From Brevibacillus_D fluminis_A (GTDB lineage Bacteria > Bacillota > Bacilli > Brevibacillales > Brevibacillaceae): a DNA stretch of 64,000 bases. Where the stretch lies: the NCBI RefSeq assembly GCF_052072235.1, contig NZ_CM125436.1, positions 2,350,001 to 2,414,000 of the forward strand, in the 5' to 3' direction. Below the pieces are notes generated by a model. The model was not told where the DNA came from. It saw only the letters and a list, made by a program, of their open reading frames with translations, and made no database searches. Position 1 is the stretch's first letter. Every line of letters starts with the position of its first letter. A program made the position numbers and the translations under genes. Below are positions 24,770 through 33,427 of this stretch, piece after piece.

Positions 24770-24798
24770 TTGACCTCTCACGCTCGGTGTGATAAAGT
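24770..24798 (+). promoter_or_regulatory. Promoter for rnpB
   Basis: TTGACC (24770-24775), 17-base spacer, TAAAGT (24793-24798), about 40 bases before the mature RNase P RNA. Confidence 0.55.
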
Positions 24799-24840
24799 AT
24801 TTCTTGCTGATCGATTCAGCACCGATAAAAAAGAATATAC

Positions 24841-25240
24841 GCAAGAAATGTGGGTAGTCGCTGTCGCAGCCGTTTTTGACGGCGGGCGATAGAGGAAAGT
24901 CCAGGCTCGCCCAGGCTGAGATGCCTGGAGTGTTCGTACCTGGTGCAAACCAGGGCAGTGAGGCATTGCGCTTTGCTGACGGCGCGAAAAGGGTTCTCAC
25001 GTAGACCCGAGTACGCTGAAAGTGCCACAGAAACGTAGCTTTTCTGGCGACAGAAAAGATGGAACGCGGTAAACCCTGCGAGCGAGAAACCCAAATTTGG
25101 TAGGGGAACCGTCCTGAAGGAATCAAACGGAAGGGACGGATGGCAATTTTGCCATAGATAGATGGCTACCGCTCTTTGTGCGAGGGGTTGCCCCGATTGC
25201 AGCACGGGAGAGACAGAACCTGGCTTATAGCATTTCTTGC
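24841..25240 (+). ncRNA. rnpB: RNase P RNA, bacterial type B
   Basis: Catalytic RNA of RNase P, which matures tRNA 5' ends. Conserved segments visible: GAGGAAAGTCCAGGCTCGC near the 5' side, AGTGCCACAGAAACG, GGAACGCGGTAAACCC, CGAGCGAGAAACCCAAA, GGTAGGGGAACC, ATAGATAGATGGCTACCGC and, near the 3' end, ACAGAACCTGGCTTATAG. GCAAGAAATG at 24841 pairs with CATTTCTTGC at 25231, forming the terminal helix P1. The order and segments match the Bacillus-type (B) architecture. A terminator follows at 25259. Confidence 0.97.
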
Positions 25241-25258
25241 GTTTCTTATTTCAAAGTC

Positions 25259-25288
25259 AACCATCCGAATGAACGGGTGGTTTTTTAC
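25259..25288 (+). terminator. Terminator after rnpB
   Basis: AACCATCCG (25259-25267) pairs with CGGGTGGTT (25274-25282; one G-T pair), followed by TTTT. Confidence 0.8.
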
Positions 25289-25330
25289 TTGGTAACAGCC
25301 TCATTTCGCCAAAAACGGGCGAATAGCCTA

Positions 25331-25359
25331 ACACAGAATCGTGTCCTTCCCATAAAATG
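25331..25359 (+). promoter_or_regulatory. Candidate sigma-K promoter for the YjcZ gene
   Basis: ACAC (25331-25334), 16 bases, CATAAAATG (25351-25359), close to the sigma-K pattern (AC, 16-17, CATAnnnTA). It fits a late mother-cell gene, but the motif is short. Confidence 0.35.
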
Positions 25360-25390
25360 GTTGAGAACAGTAGGGGAGGAGGGAATTGAA

Positions 25391-25474
25391 ATGGGTCTCT
25401 TTAACAACGATGAGTTTGCATTGGTTTTGGTTCTCTTTGTGTTGCTTGTCATCGTAGGTGCCGCCGTCGTCTAA
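25391..25474 (+). CDS. YjcZ family sporulation small membrane protein
   Basis: 27-residue protein MGLFNNDEFALVLVLFVLLV followed by IVGAAVV: a polar head and one hydrophobic helix. The FALVLVLFVLLVIVGA core is diagnostic of the YjcZ/YuzJ-type small sporulation proteins. GGGGAGGAGGG precedes the ATG and a hairpin terminator follows. A second member lies at 53893-53991. Confidence 0.88.
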   Translation: MGLFNNDEFALVLVLFVLLVIVGAAVV

Positions 25475-25501
25475 TTCTTCAGGGCGAAACCTCGCATCAG
25501 G

Positions 25502-25552
25502 AAAAAGCGGCGGCCCCCCTGTCTCAGCAGGTAAGGGGAACGCCGTTTTTTC
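25502..25552 (+). terminator. Terminator after the YjcZ gene
   Basis: AAAAAGCGGCG at the left pairs with CGCCGTTTTTT at the right, with an inner CCCC/GGGG helix. Confidence 0.75.
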
Positions 25553-25588
25553 TGGCTTTTCACACTCTTTTCATTTGTTTCCAGATTA

Positions 25589-25618
25589 TTAGACAGGCTT
25601 AGCGAAATCGGCTATAAT
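25589..25618 (+). promoter_or_regulatory. Promoter for the TetR regulator gene
   Basis: TTAGAC (25589-25594), 18-base spacer, TATAAT (25613-25618). Confidence 0.6.
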
Positions 25619-25653
25619 CTCACTACAATGACGTGGGAGATATGGGTGATCAT

Positions 25654-26250
25654 ATGACGAAGGATAAAATCAAGCACGAAGCGATGTGCTTGTTCGCACA
25701 AAATGGCTACAATGGGACAGCCCTTGCAGAAATCGCGAAACGGGTGGGCATCAAGACACCTTCTATTTTTGCACACTTTAAAGGGAAAGAAGATTTGTTT
25801 CTCTCGGTTTTTGCCGACCTATCCTGGCAGGAAGTCAGCCATGTGGAGCAAATCATTGAAAATATTGAAGAAGCGACGGTAGAAGAGAAGCTGTCGCTGA
25901 TTTTCCATGAAACATGCCGGTTTTATTTGCAAAACGAAGTGCGTGCGGAGTTCCTCAAACGCACCATGCTGTTTCCGCCAGACTTTTTGCAAGACAAAAT
26001 CCGTGAGCGGTTCATCACGTCAGAAGAGAGCCTCTCGCAAATTTTGCGCGAGATTTTTGTCGCGGGCATCGAAGCGGGAGTCGTGCGCGATGAAAAACCC
26101 GAGTCTCTCATCGCAGCGTATTATTGCACGATTGATGGCGTGTTTCTGCAAATGTCGTACTACGGCAAAGACGCCATGACGCAGCGTCTGGAAGCGGCGT
26201 GGAAAAATTTCTGGCTTGGCATCACAAACAAGCATGCGCAAATTGATTGA
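25654..26250 (+). CDS. TetR/AcrR family transcriptional regulator
   Basis: 198-residue repressor. The N-terminal helix-turn-helix is clear (CLFAQNGYNGTALAEIAKRVGIKTPSIFAHFKGKEDLF); the C-terminal ligand domain is all-helical. Several in-frame starts exist (25633 GTG, 25642 ATG, 25654 ATG); 25654 (MTKDKIKHEA) fits the family length with GGTGAT upstream. Immediately downstream lie a strong promoter and a palindrome resembling a TetR operator, controlling a permease-amidohydrolase operon, which is therefore its likely target. Confidence 0.9.
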   Translation: MTKDKIKHEAMCLFAQNGYNGTALAEIAKRVGIKTPSIFAHFKGKEDLFLSVFADLSWQEVSHVEQIIENIEEATVEEKLSLIFHETCRFYLQNEVRAEFLKRTMLFPPDFLQDKIRERFITSEESLSQILREIFVAGIEAGVVRDEKPESLIAAYYCTIDGVFLQMSYYGKDAMTQRLEAAWKNFWLGITNKHAQID

Positions 26251-26276
26251 CAATTTTCGCGCTTTCGCTTTATACT
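26247..26276 (+). promoter_or_regulatory. Strong SigA promoter before the permease-amidohydrolase operon
   Basis: TTGACA (26247-26252), 18-base spacer, TATACT (26271-26276). The -35 overlaps the end of the TetR gene. Confidence 0.8.
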
Positions 26277-26280
26277 CTAC

Positions 26281-26298
26281 CTAACGAATATTAGTTAG
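26281..26298. promoter_or_regulatory. Candidate TetR operator
   Basis: Inverted repeat CTAAC-GAATATTA-GTTAG immediately after the -10 of the strong promoter, spanning the expected transcription start. Its size and A/T-rich centre are typical of TetR-family operators. Confidence 0.6.
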
Positions 26299-26313
26299 TT
26301 AAGAGGTGAAGCC

Positions 26314-26370
26314 ATGCCACAGCAATTGTTTCTCGTAGCCGTGTTGCTTTCCATGATTTTGACAGGCTGA
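26314..26370 (+). CDS. Possible 18-residue hydrophobic peptide
   Basis: MPQQLFLVAVLLSMILTG: a short hydrophobic peptide with AAGAGGTGA at ideal distance before its ATG and located at the start of the permease transcript. It could be a leader peptide or a tiny membrane protein. No homology is known to me. Confidence 0.4.
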   Translation: MPQQLFLVAVLLSMILTG

Positions 26371-26418
26371 TTCTTGAAAACGCAAAGCGCAACGCAACCA
26401 TTTGATTCAGATGCGATG

Positions 26419-26460
26419 GGTTGGTGACTGAACCAACCTGCAAGCGTTTTCGCACGCAGG
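26419..26460 (+). promoter_or_regulatory. Two adjacent hairpins in the permease leader
   Basis: GGTTGGT-GACTGA-ACCAACC (26419-26438) is a perfect hairpin; CCTGC...GCAGG (26437-26460) encloses a second. There is no U tract. Unassigned leader structure. Confidence 0.4.
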
Positions 26461-26523
26461 CGCACAGCGGCTTCCATCCATCCACGAACCGTTCAGGAAA
26501 GCACGTTATTGGGGGGCGTATGT

Positions 26524-27894
26524 ATGAAAGAAGGAGCACAAACACAATCGTTGAACCGGACGCTGTCGCTGCGGCATGTTGTCTTGTTTGGGTTGGCTTT
26601 TATGGCACCGGCGACGGTTTTTGCGACATATGGGGTTGCCGGAGAAATTGTGCAAGGGATGATGCCGACCGCGTATGCCATGGCGATGGTCGTCATGCTG
26701 TTTACCGCCATCAGCTATGGGATGCTGGTGAAAGCTTTTCCGATCGCGGGTTCCGCGTATACCTTCACACAGCGGTCGATCAGCCCGCACCTCGGCTTTT
26801 TGGTCGGCTGGACCATTTTGCTTGACTATGTTTTTTCCCCGATGATCAGTTCCCTGCTTGTCGGCATTTTCGTCTCCAACTATTTTCCCGGTGTGCCGAT
26901 GGCCGTCTGGATTATATCGTTCATCGTCATCGTGACGACGGTCAACATTTTGGGAATTCGCCTGGCTGCGAATGTAAACGCTATCCTGGTGATCGCGCAG
27001 CTGCTCTTGTGTGTGCTGTTTGTCGTTTTTGCGATTCAAGGGCTGCTTGCTGGCAAAGGCTCCGGCACGCTTGTCTCGCTCACGCCGTTTTACGATCCCA
27101 ACGTGCAGATGGGGGGATTGATGGCGGTCATTCCGATTTTGTGCTTTACGTTTTTGGGCTTTGATGCCGTCACGACGCTTGCCGAGGAAACGAAAAACCC
27201 GGTGAAAACATTGCCAACCGCCATTATTTTGATCACGTTGATCGGTGGCCTGCTTTATGTGGCCGATACGTATTTTGCGCAGCTTGTGCATCCATCGTTT
27301 ACGTTTCAAGATCCTGAATCCGCTGTGTTCGAAATCTTCGGAGTATTGAAAAATGCGTTTCTCGATGCGCTGTTCCTCGTAATCTCCATGACGGCTGCTT
27401 TTGCCTCGGCGATGGCGTCCGGCGCGAGCGCTTCCCGCATCCTGTACGCGATGGGGCGGGAAAATGTGCTGCCGCGCAAATTTTTCGGCTATTTGTCGCC
27501 GAGGTTCCAGACACCGGTGCTCAATTTGCTGCTGATCGGGTTGATCGCGATGTCGGCGCTGTTCTTCGATCTGATGACGGCGACCGCATTCATCAACTAC
27601 GGCGCATTGTTCGCTTTCGTCTTCGTCAACCTGTCTGTGATTTCCCATTTCTTCATCCGCAACAAGCAGCGTTCGGGCGTCAATGTGATTCGCTATTTGC
27701 TTGTTCCGGCGATCGGCGCCATCATTACCGGCATTTTCTGGGCGAAGCTGGATATGCATTCGCTGATCCTGGGAACGGCCTGGCTCGTCATCGGGATCGG
27801 TTATCTCGCCTACATCACCAAGATGTTCCGCCTGCCGCCGCCGAACATCCATCTGGATGATCCGGAGCAAAACTCTACCTCTGATATTTTCTAA
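26524..27894 (+). CDS. APC superfamily amino acid/amine permease
   Basis: 456-residue transporter with twelve predicted membrane segments. GLAFMAPATVFATYGVAGEIVQGMMPTAYAMAMVVMLFTAISYG and SGASASRILYAMGRENVLP match the amino acid permease (YfnA/PuuP-like) group. GGGGGGCG precedes the ATG at 26524; the frame extends five codons upstream without signal. The amidohydrolase gene starts 18 bases after its stop, suggesting uptake of the hydrolase's substrate or product. Confidence 0.88.
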   Translation: MKEGAQTQSLNRTLSLRHVVLFGLAFMAPATVFATYGVAGEIVQGMMPTAYAMAMVVMLFTAISYGMLVKAFPIAGSAYTFTQRSISPHLGFLVGWTILLDYVFSPMISSLLVGIFVSNYFPGVPMAVWIISFIVIVTTVNILGIRLAANVNAILVIAQLLLCVLFVVFAIQGLLAGKGSGTLVSLTPFYDPNVQMGGLMAVIPILCFTFLGFDAVTTLAEETKNPVKTLPTAIILITLIGGLLYVADTYFAQLVHPSFTFQDPESAVFEIFGVLKNAFLDALFLVISMTAAFASAMASGASASRILYAMGRENVLPRKFFGYLSPRFQTPVLNLLLIGLIAMSALFFDLMTATAFINYGALFAFVFVNLSVISHFFIRNKQRSGVNVIRYLLVPAIGAIITGIFWAKLDMHSLILGTAWLVIGIGYLAYITKMFRLPPPNIHLDDPEQNSTSDIF

Positions 27895-27912
27895 AAACAG
27901 GAGATGTACGAT

Positions 27913-29529
27913 ATGAATACACAACCATACGCAGATTTGATTTTATCGGGCAATGCGGTGTTTACAGGCTTGTCGGACAAGCCGGAGCCGGCCGCTATCG
28001 CGATCGTCGGCAACAAGATCGCAGCGGTCGGAAGCAAAGAGGAGGTCGCCGCTTATAAAGGGCCGCAAACAAAGGAATATGACGCAGGCGATCGGCTGAT
28101 TCTGCCGGGGATGCATGACTTCCACCTGCATATCATGTTCGGCAGCATCGCGATGGAGGGTGTGCAGCTGTTTCAGGCGCGCTCCCAGCAAGAGGCGATC
28201 GACATGGTGCGCCAACATGCGCAAAACGTCCCGGCCGACGAATGGGTGCTCGGTTTTGTGTGGGACGCTGCGTATTGGGACAATCAGGAACTGCCGACAC
28301 GCCATTCGCTGGACAAGGATTTTCCGGATCGCCCGGTGCTGTTGTTCCATGCGGAAGGGCACTATGCATGGGTGAACAGCAAAGCGCTGGAACTGGCTGG
28401 AATCACCCGCGATTCGGAAAATCCGCCGTTTGGCATCATTGCGCGTGATGAAGCGGGCGAGGCGACCGGTATTTTGTATGAAGGCGCGATCGGTCTTGTC
28501 GCAAACAAGGCATTTGACTTGCCGCGCGAGAAGAAAATGGCGCTGTTCCAAAATTTTTTGAAGGAAGCGAGATCATGCGGGATTACGTCCGTGTCCGATC
28601 TGTACGGGACCGACATCAGCAAAAAGCTGGATGATTTCACGTTGTTCCGCGAGGCGGAAGAAAAAGGCGAGCTGACCTCGCGCGTGCACCTGTTCCCTGC
28701 ACTGGACGGGGATTTGGAGCGTGCCCGCAGCCAACGGGAGATGTACCAGTCGGACAAGCTGCGCGTATCGGGGTTAAAGCAGTTCATCGACGGCGTCATT
28801 ACCGGACGGACCGCATGGCTGATCGGCTCGTATGCGGATATGGAGGGGCATGAAGGGGAGCCTGCATTCCCGGTGGAGACCATTATGAAATGGGTGGAGG
28901 AAGCCGATAAAGAGGGCTTCAACGTGCGTTTCCACTCCATCGGGGAAGCGGCGATCCGACTCGCCCTGGATGCGTTCGAGCAAGCGGCCAAGGTAAATGG
29001 TCCGCGCGACCGCCGCCACGCGGTGGAGCACGTCGAGGTCATTCATCCGGATGACATCGCGCGATTCGGCCAATTGGGCGTCATCGCGTCCCAGCAGCCT
29101 GACCATATGGCCATGTCGGAGCGGGGTGTCTATACCGAGCGGATCGGCGCCGAGCGTGAGCCGTACGTGTTCGTCACCCGTTCCCTTCAGCAGGCAGGGG
29201 CACCGCTTGCCTTCAGCAGCGACTTCCCGATCGACGTGCTGAACCCGATGATCCAGATCCACCGCGCCGTCACGCGCCTCGACAGCAGCGGAAAAAACGT
29301 ATGGCACCCGGAACAGCGCGTCAGCCTCGCCGACGCCCTGCGCGCCTACACATGGGGCGGCGCATACGGCACGGAGCGCGAGCACGAACTCGGCACGCTC
29401 GAAGCCGGCAAACTGGCCGACATCGCCGTATTGGACCGCAACCTGTTCGACGTACCGGTAGAACAAATCCCGGAGACGAAGGCCGTGCTTACCGTGATGG
29501 ATGGTAAAATCGTGTTTTCTGCGGAATAA
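27913..29529 (+). CDS. Amidohydrolase family protein (YtcJ-like)
   Basis: 538-residue metal-dependent hydrolase. The HxH motif is in GMHDFHLHIMFG; further metal ligands lie in RFHSIGEAAIRLAL (His), RRHAVEHVEVIHPDDIARF (His) and FSSDFPIDVLNP (Asp). The layout with composite beta-sandwich ends matches the YtcJ/AepA-like amidohydrolase_3 family, which acts on amides or N-acyl compounds. The ATG at 27913 has AGGAG nine bases upstream; the earlier ATG at 27904 does not. Part of a TetR-controlled operon with the permease; a terminator follows. Confidence 0.88.
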   Translation: MNTQPYADLILSGNAVFTGLSDKPEPAAIAIVGNKIAAVGSKEEVAAYKGPQTKEYDAGDRLILPGMHDFHLHIMFGSIAMEGVQLFQARSQQEAIDMVRQHAQNVPADEWVLGFVWDAAYWDNQELPTRHSLDKDFPDRPVLLFHAEGHYAWVNSKALELAGITRDSENPPFGIIARDEAGEATGILYEGAIGLVANKAFDLPREKKMALFQNFLKEARSCGITSVSDLYGTDISKKLDDFTLFREAEEKGELTSRVHLFPALDGDLERARSQREMYQSDKLRVSGLKQFIDGVITGRTAWLIGSYADMEGHEGEPAFPVETIMKWVEEADKEGFNVRFHSIGEAAIRLALDAFEQAAKVNGPRDRRHAVEHVEVIHPDDIARFGQLGVIASQQPDHMAMSERGVYTERIGAEREPYVFVTRSLQQAGAPLAFSSDFPIDVLNPMIQIHRAVTRLDSSGKNVWHPEQRVSLADALRAYTWGGAYGTEREHELGTLEAGKLADIAVLDRNLFDVPVEQIPETKAVLTVMDGKIVFSAE

Positions 29530-29542
29530 TATAGCAAGCGAA

Positions 29543-29575
29543 AAGAATCCTCGGTGAACCGAGGATTCTTCTTTA
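29543..29575 (+). terminator. Terminator after the amidohydrolase gene
   Basis: AAGAATCCTCGG-TGAA-CCGAGGATTCTT followed by CTTT. Twelve-base perfect stem. Confidence 0.9.
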
Positions 29576-29594
29576 TCATTCCCAGCAGCTACGA

Positions 29595-29677
29595 AGGAAT
29601 TTTTGCAAGAAAGCGGAGCGAAAGCCCCCCAGCAGGCATTGTAATGCCTTTCGCGGAGCTTTCTTGCAAAAATTCCT
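29595..29677. repeat. 83-base element with 20-base perfect terminal inverted repeats
   Basis: AGGAATTTTTGCAAGAAAGC (29595-29614) is exactly inverted at 29658-29677. Inside, GCGAAAG/CTTTCGC and AGGCATT/AATGCC-T also pair, so the entire element folds into one long hairpin in either strand. It has no U tract and follows a separate terminator. It resembles a small intergenic palindromic element (REP- or MITE-like). No second copy is visible in the window. Confidence 0.75.
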
Positions 29678-29770
29678 CGCCTCCACCCCCCCACAGCCCA
29701 TTTTCCGAAACAAACCACCAAACAATACGTCTATTAAAGTAGAAACCACTTCACTTAGGAGGTGATGGAG

Positions 29771-31024
29771 ATGGACAAACGGACTCTGATTCAGCAAGAA
29801 TCGGCGGCTTGGGTAAAAGACGGCGTCATTACCCCCGAGCAGCAGGAGCGAATCCTGGAGCGGTATCCAGCGGTAAACCGGGTGAGTGTCCTGCCGATCC
29901 TGGCCGCCATCCTGTTTGGTCTCGGCGTGCTGGCGTTTATCGCCTCGAACTGGTCGGGGATTGCGCCCATTGCCAAGCTGGTGATTATTTTTGCGTCGAT
30001 GGCGCTCGCGTATGCAGGGGCGGACCGGCTGCGCACGCGCGGCTACGCACGGTTGGGCACGGCTGTGACACTCATCGGGACCGTGATATTCGGCGCCGGA
30101 TTTTTTCTGATCGGCCAAATGTACCATCTGTCAGCCAATCCGCTCAATGCCTTTTACTTATGGTTTGTCGGGACATTGGCGCTTGTCTGGCATTACAAGG
30201 AACGTGCGCTGTTTGTGGCGCTGCAGCTGATTTTGACCGTCTCGGCCTGTTACGGCGAAATGGACGGCATGCGTGAAGGTGTTTCTGTGGCCGTGTATTA
30301 TGCACTGTTTGCACTGGGAATTCTGCCGTTATTGTTTCGTTTTCGCGGCACAGGAACGGTAACCTTTTCGCTCGCCAGCTTTCTTTTGTTCGCCTTGATC
30401 GATGTGAGCGCATGGGAGCATGTGCTGACATACCCGCTGCTTTTGCTTACGTTCTACGTTGGCTCGCAGCTTATCTTTGGCAAAGCCGAGCCGTTTGGGC
30501 AGGTGATGCGAGTGCTCAGCTACGTGGGGATTTTTGTCTACACCATCTTCCAGGTTTTCATCGACGATTGGCTGACACATCCGGCCGGCCCGTATCTGGC
30601 GCCTTGCCTGATGTTGGCAGTCTTGATCGCGGCTTCAGCGGTCATCGCGGTCATGCGCGGGAAAAAAGCCGATCTGGGCGACTTGATTCCGTATGCCGCA
30701 TTCTTGCTCGTGTTTGCGCCGACTGCGCTTTCAAGCGCGGGTGTACTTTTGGCAGACTGGAGCGTGCCGCTGATCATCTCCCTGTTTGCCTTCTCCAGCG
30801 TGATGATCATGACGGGAGAAAAGCGGCGGGAAGTGTACCGGATCAATCTGGGAGCGATCTTTTTCGGGATTTCGTGCTTTGTGGCGTACATCAATTTCGC
30901 CTGGGACTTTATGGACAAATCCGTATTCCTTCTGCTGGGCGGCGCGCTGCTGCTTGCGATCAGCTTTCTGCTTGAACGAAAGCGCCGCCACTGGGTGGAC
31001 GAAGCAAGGAGGGATGGCCAATGA
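29771..31024 (+). CDS. DUF2157 domain membrane protein
   Basis: 417-residue protein: an N-terminal soluble segment (about 1-45, DKRTLIQQESAAWVKDGVITPEQQERIL) and then some ten to twelve membrane segments. The N-terminal part and first helices match DUF2157. The ATG at 29771 has AGGAGG eight bases upstream. Its stop overlaps the next gene (ATGA); DUF2157 and GDYXXLXY proteins are commonly paired. Function unknown. Confidence 0.85.
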   Translation: MDKRTLIQQESAAWVKDGVITPEQQERILERYPAVNRVSVLPILAAILFGLGVLAFIASNWSGIAPIAKLVIIFASMALAYAGADRLRTRGYARLGTAVTLIGTVIFGAGFFLIGQMYHLSANPLNAFYLWFVGTLALVWHYKERALFVALQLILTVSACYGEMDGMREGVSVAVYYALFALGILPLLFRFRGTGTVTFSLASFLLFALIDVSAWEHVLTYPLLLLTFYVGSQLIFGKAEPFGQVMRVLSYVGIFVYTIFQVFIDDWLTHPAGPYLAPCLMLAVLIAASAVIAVMRGKKADLGDLIPYAAFLLVFAPTALSSAGVLLADWSVPLIISLFAFSSVMIMTGEKRREVYRINLGAIFFGISCFVAYINFAWDFMDKSVFLLLGGALLLAISFLLERKRRHWVDEARRDGQ

Positions 31025-31536
31025 ACAAGCGGCTCCTCTTGATTATCGTTTTGCAGATCGCGCTCTTGCTCGCGATCGTCGGCAAATACCAGTATGTTGC
31101 GCTCACCGGGCAGAGCGTCCTGCTCAAAACAGCACCCGTCGATCCGGTCGACCCGTTCTATGGCGATTATGTCGTGCTCAATTATGAAATCGCGCGGATC
31201 GATGGCACGGCTGTGCCCCATGTTGTGACGAGGGACGATCAGGATCACCCGGTCTATGTCATCTTGCAGCAAAAAACGAACCCGTGGCACGAAGCGGTCG
31301 GCGTCTATCGCAGCTTGCCGAAGCTGGCCCAGGGACAGATCGCACTGAAAGGGACGCTGCGGTACATCGACAGCGGGGGGACCGGTGAGATCAGCATCGG
31401 GTACGGAATCGAACGGTATTACGTGCCGGAGAATACCGGACGCGAAATCGAGGACCGGCGCGATCAGCTCACCATGGTGGAAGTGAAGGTCAGTGGAAGC
31501 GGCGACGCGGTGATCGCGCGGCTCGTGTACAAGTAA
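31021..31536 (+). CDS. GDYXXLXY domain protein
   Basis: 171-residue protein with one N-terminal membrane anchor (about 4-21) and an extracytoplasmic domain containing DPFYGDYVVLNYEI, the GDYXXLXY motif. Coupled by ATGA overlap to the DUF2157 membrane protein, so they probably form a membrane complex of unknown function. Terminator follows. Confidence 0.88.
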   Translation: MNKRLLLIIVLQIALLLAIVGKYQYVALTGQSVLLKTAPVDPVDPFYGDYVVLNYEIARIDGTAVPHVVTRDDQDHPVYVILQQKTNPWHEAVGVYRSLPKLAQGQIALKGTLRYIDSGGTGEISIGYGIERYYVPENTGREIEDRRDQLTMVEVKVSGSGDAVIARLVYK

Positions 31537-31542
31537 AAAAAC

Positions 31543-31572
31543 AAAAGCCGTCGGCTGGTCTGACGGCTTTTT
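31543..31572. terminator. Bidirectional terminator between GDYXXLXY gene and asnB
   Basis: AAAAGCCGTC pairs with GACGGCTTTT; flanked by A and T tracts. Confidence 0.85.
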
Positions 31573-31579
31573 GCGATCG

Positions 31580-33427
31580 CTACAGCTTTACGGATACACG
31601 GTACTCACGCAGCCAAAAATCAACCGACGCCAAATAGGCGAACAGCTGCGGCGTGCTCATCAGCTGGCCGAACCAGGGAATGCCCGACGCTTTGGCATCG
31701 AGATCGGCGATTCGGCTGACGTGCTCGCGGTCAATCAAGTCAAGGAGCGGGGACGTTGGATCGTGCAGCACTTCTTTCAGCCAGCTGCGCGTCGCTTCGG
31801 TATAGGCGGGGTGGTGCGTTTTCGGATACGGGCTTTTTTTGCGGTACAGCACCTCATCCGGCAAAATCCCTTCCATCGCCTTGCGCAAGATGCCTTTTTC
31901 CCGCCCTTCATGGAATTTCATGGACCACGGAACATTCCAGACGTACTCGACGATCCGATGGTCGCAAAACGGCACGCGCGCTTCCAGGCTGGCGGCCATG
32001 CTCATCCGGTCTTTGCGGTCGAGCAGCGTGTTCATGAACCAGTTCAGATTCAGGTAAAACATTTCGCGCCGTTTCGCTTCCGCAGGGTCCTCGCCTGCGA
32101 GCCGCGGCATTTCGTCCAGCGTTTCCCGATAGCGCTGGGCGACGTATGCTTCCGGCTTGATCGCCTCCCGCAGTTCAGCAGAGAGCCAGCTGGCGCGCTC
32201 GGCCGTCATCGATGCCCACGGGAATGTGCCCGCGTTCAGCAGCTCTTCACGGTAAAACCACGGGTATCCGCCAAAAATCTCATCCGCACATTCGCCGGAC
32301 AGCACCACGGTTTTTTCCTTTTTGATCTCGCGGCAAAACAGATAGAGCGAAGCGTCCACATCGGTCATGCCGGGCAGGTCGCGGGCGATGACAGCGTCTT
32401 TGAGCGCGGCGATCAGTTCAGGCGTATCGAACTGGATCGTGTGGTGCTCCGTCTTGGCGAATTCCGAAATCAGACGGGCGTAAGGAGCATCCGAATTGGG
32501 CTGGAACGCGTTCGCCTCAAAATGCCGGTCATTGTCCTTGTAGTCGATGGAATACGTGTGCAAGGTACCCCGGCCTTGTTGTTCAAACACCTTTGACGCA
32601 ACCACCGTGATAATGCTCGAGTCGAGGCCGCCGGAGAGCAGCGTAGCGACCGGCACATCCGCCACCAGCTGACGGTCGATCGAGTCGAGCAGAAGCGTCC
32701 GGATCGTCTCCACCGTGGTGGCGAAATCGTCCGTATGCGGCTTGCTCGCAAGCGCCCAGTACCGCTCCTGTTTGACGCCCTCGCGCGTAACCGTCAGCGA
32801 ATGGCCGGGCCGCACCTCGCGGATGTTGCGGAAGACGCCGTGACCGGGGGTGCGAGCAGGGGAGATGGCGAATATTTCGGCAAGCCCCTCTGCGTCGATT
32901 TCCGGCTTGATGTCAGGATGCGCAAGCAATGCTTTCAACTCGGAGCCGAAATAAAACGATCGTCCCTGCTGGGCATAAAACAGCGGCTTGACGCCCATCC
33001 GATCTCGCGCAAGAAACAGCGTTTGCGCGGTCTCGTCCCAGATGGCGAAGGCAAAGATGCCATTCAGCCGCGAAAGACAGTCACTGCCCCATTCCAGATA
33101 GGCGGTGAGCAAGACTTCCGTGTCCGAATGAGCCTGAAATTCATAGCCGCGCGCTTTTAAATCCCGACGAATATCCTCGGTATTGTACAGCTCCCCATTG
33201 TAAACCATGGTGAAAGCATGATCGCCCTTGTACCGCGTCATCGGCTGTCCGCCGCCAGCCGGATCGACGACGACAAGCCTGCGGTGGCCCAAGGCGACAG
33301 GGCCTTTCACATGAAACCCTTCCGTATCCGGACCGCGCAGCGCCAGGCACGCCGTCATGCTGGCGACGACATGGCGCTGCAATTCAAGATTTTGGTCCCA
33401 ATCAATCCATCCCGTAATTCCGCACAT
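31580..33427 (-). CDS. asnB: Asparagine synthase (glutamine-hydrolysing)
   Basis: 615-residue enzyme forming asparagine from aspartate, ATP and glutamine. The N-terminal class II amidotransferase domain begins with the nucleophile Cys2 (MCGITGW) and includes RGPDTEG, YNGELYN and SDTEVLL. The synthetase domain has the pyrophosphate loop SGGLDSS (265-271) and SGECADEIFGGYPWF. The size and C-terminal extension fit the Bacillus AsnB/AsnO branch rather than the lasso-peptide or lipopeptide tailoring forms. Divergent from an ABC transporter; a shared 218-base region separates them. Confidence 0.93.
   Translation of the reverse strand: MCGITGWIDWDQNLELQRHVVASMTACLALRGPDTEGFHVKGPVALGHRRLVVVDPAGGGQPMTRYKGDHAFTMVYNGELYNTEDIRRDLKARGYEFQAHSDTEVLLTAYLEWGSDCLSRLNGIFAFAIWDETAQTLFLARDRMGVKPLFYAQQGRSFYFGSELKALLAHPDIKPEIDAEGLAEIFAISPARTPGHGVFRNIREVRPGHSLTVTREGVKQERYWALASKPHTDDFATTVETIRTLLLDSIDRQLVADVPVATLLSGGLDSSIITVVASKVFEQQGRGTLHTYSIDYKDNDRHFEANAFQPNSDAPYARLISEFAKTEHHTIQFDTPELIAALKDAVIARDLPGMTDVDASLYLFCREIKKEKTVVLSGECADEIFGGYPWFYREELLNAGTFPWASMTAERASWLSAELREAIKPEAYVAQRYRETLDEMPRLAGEDPAEAKRREMFYLNLNWFMNTLLDRKDRMSMAASLEARVPFCDHRIVEYVWNVPWSMKFHEGREKGILRKAMEGILPDEVLYRKKSPYPKTHHPAYTEATRSWLKEVLHDPTSPLLDLIDREHVSRIADLDAKASGIPWFGQLMSTPQLFAYLASVDFWLREYRVSVKL

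Noticed and set aside
26506..27924. 472-codon minus-strand frame
   Set aside because: Antisense to the APC permease, Arg/Asp/His-rich shadow composition, no ribosome site.
28774..29721. 315-codon minus-strand frame
   Set aside because: Antisense to the amidohydrolase and running through a terminator and the palindromic element.
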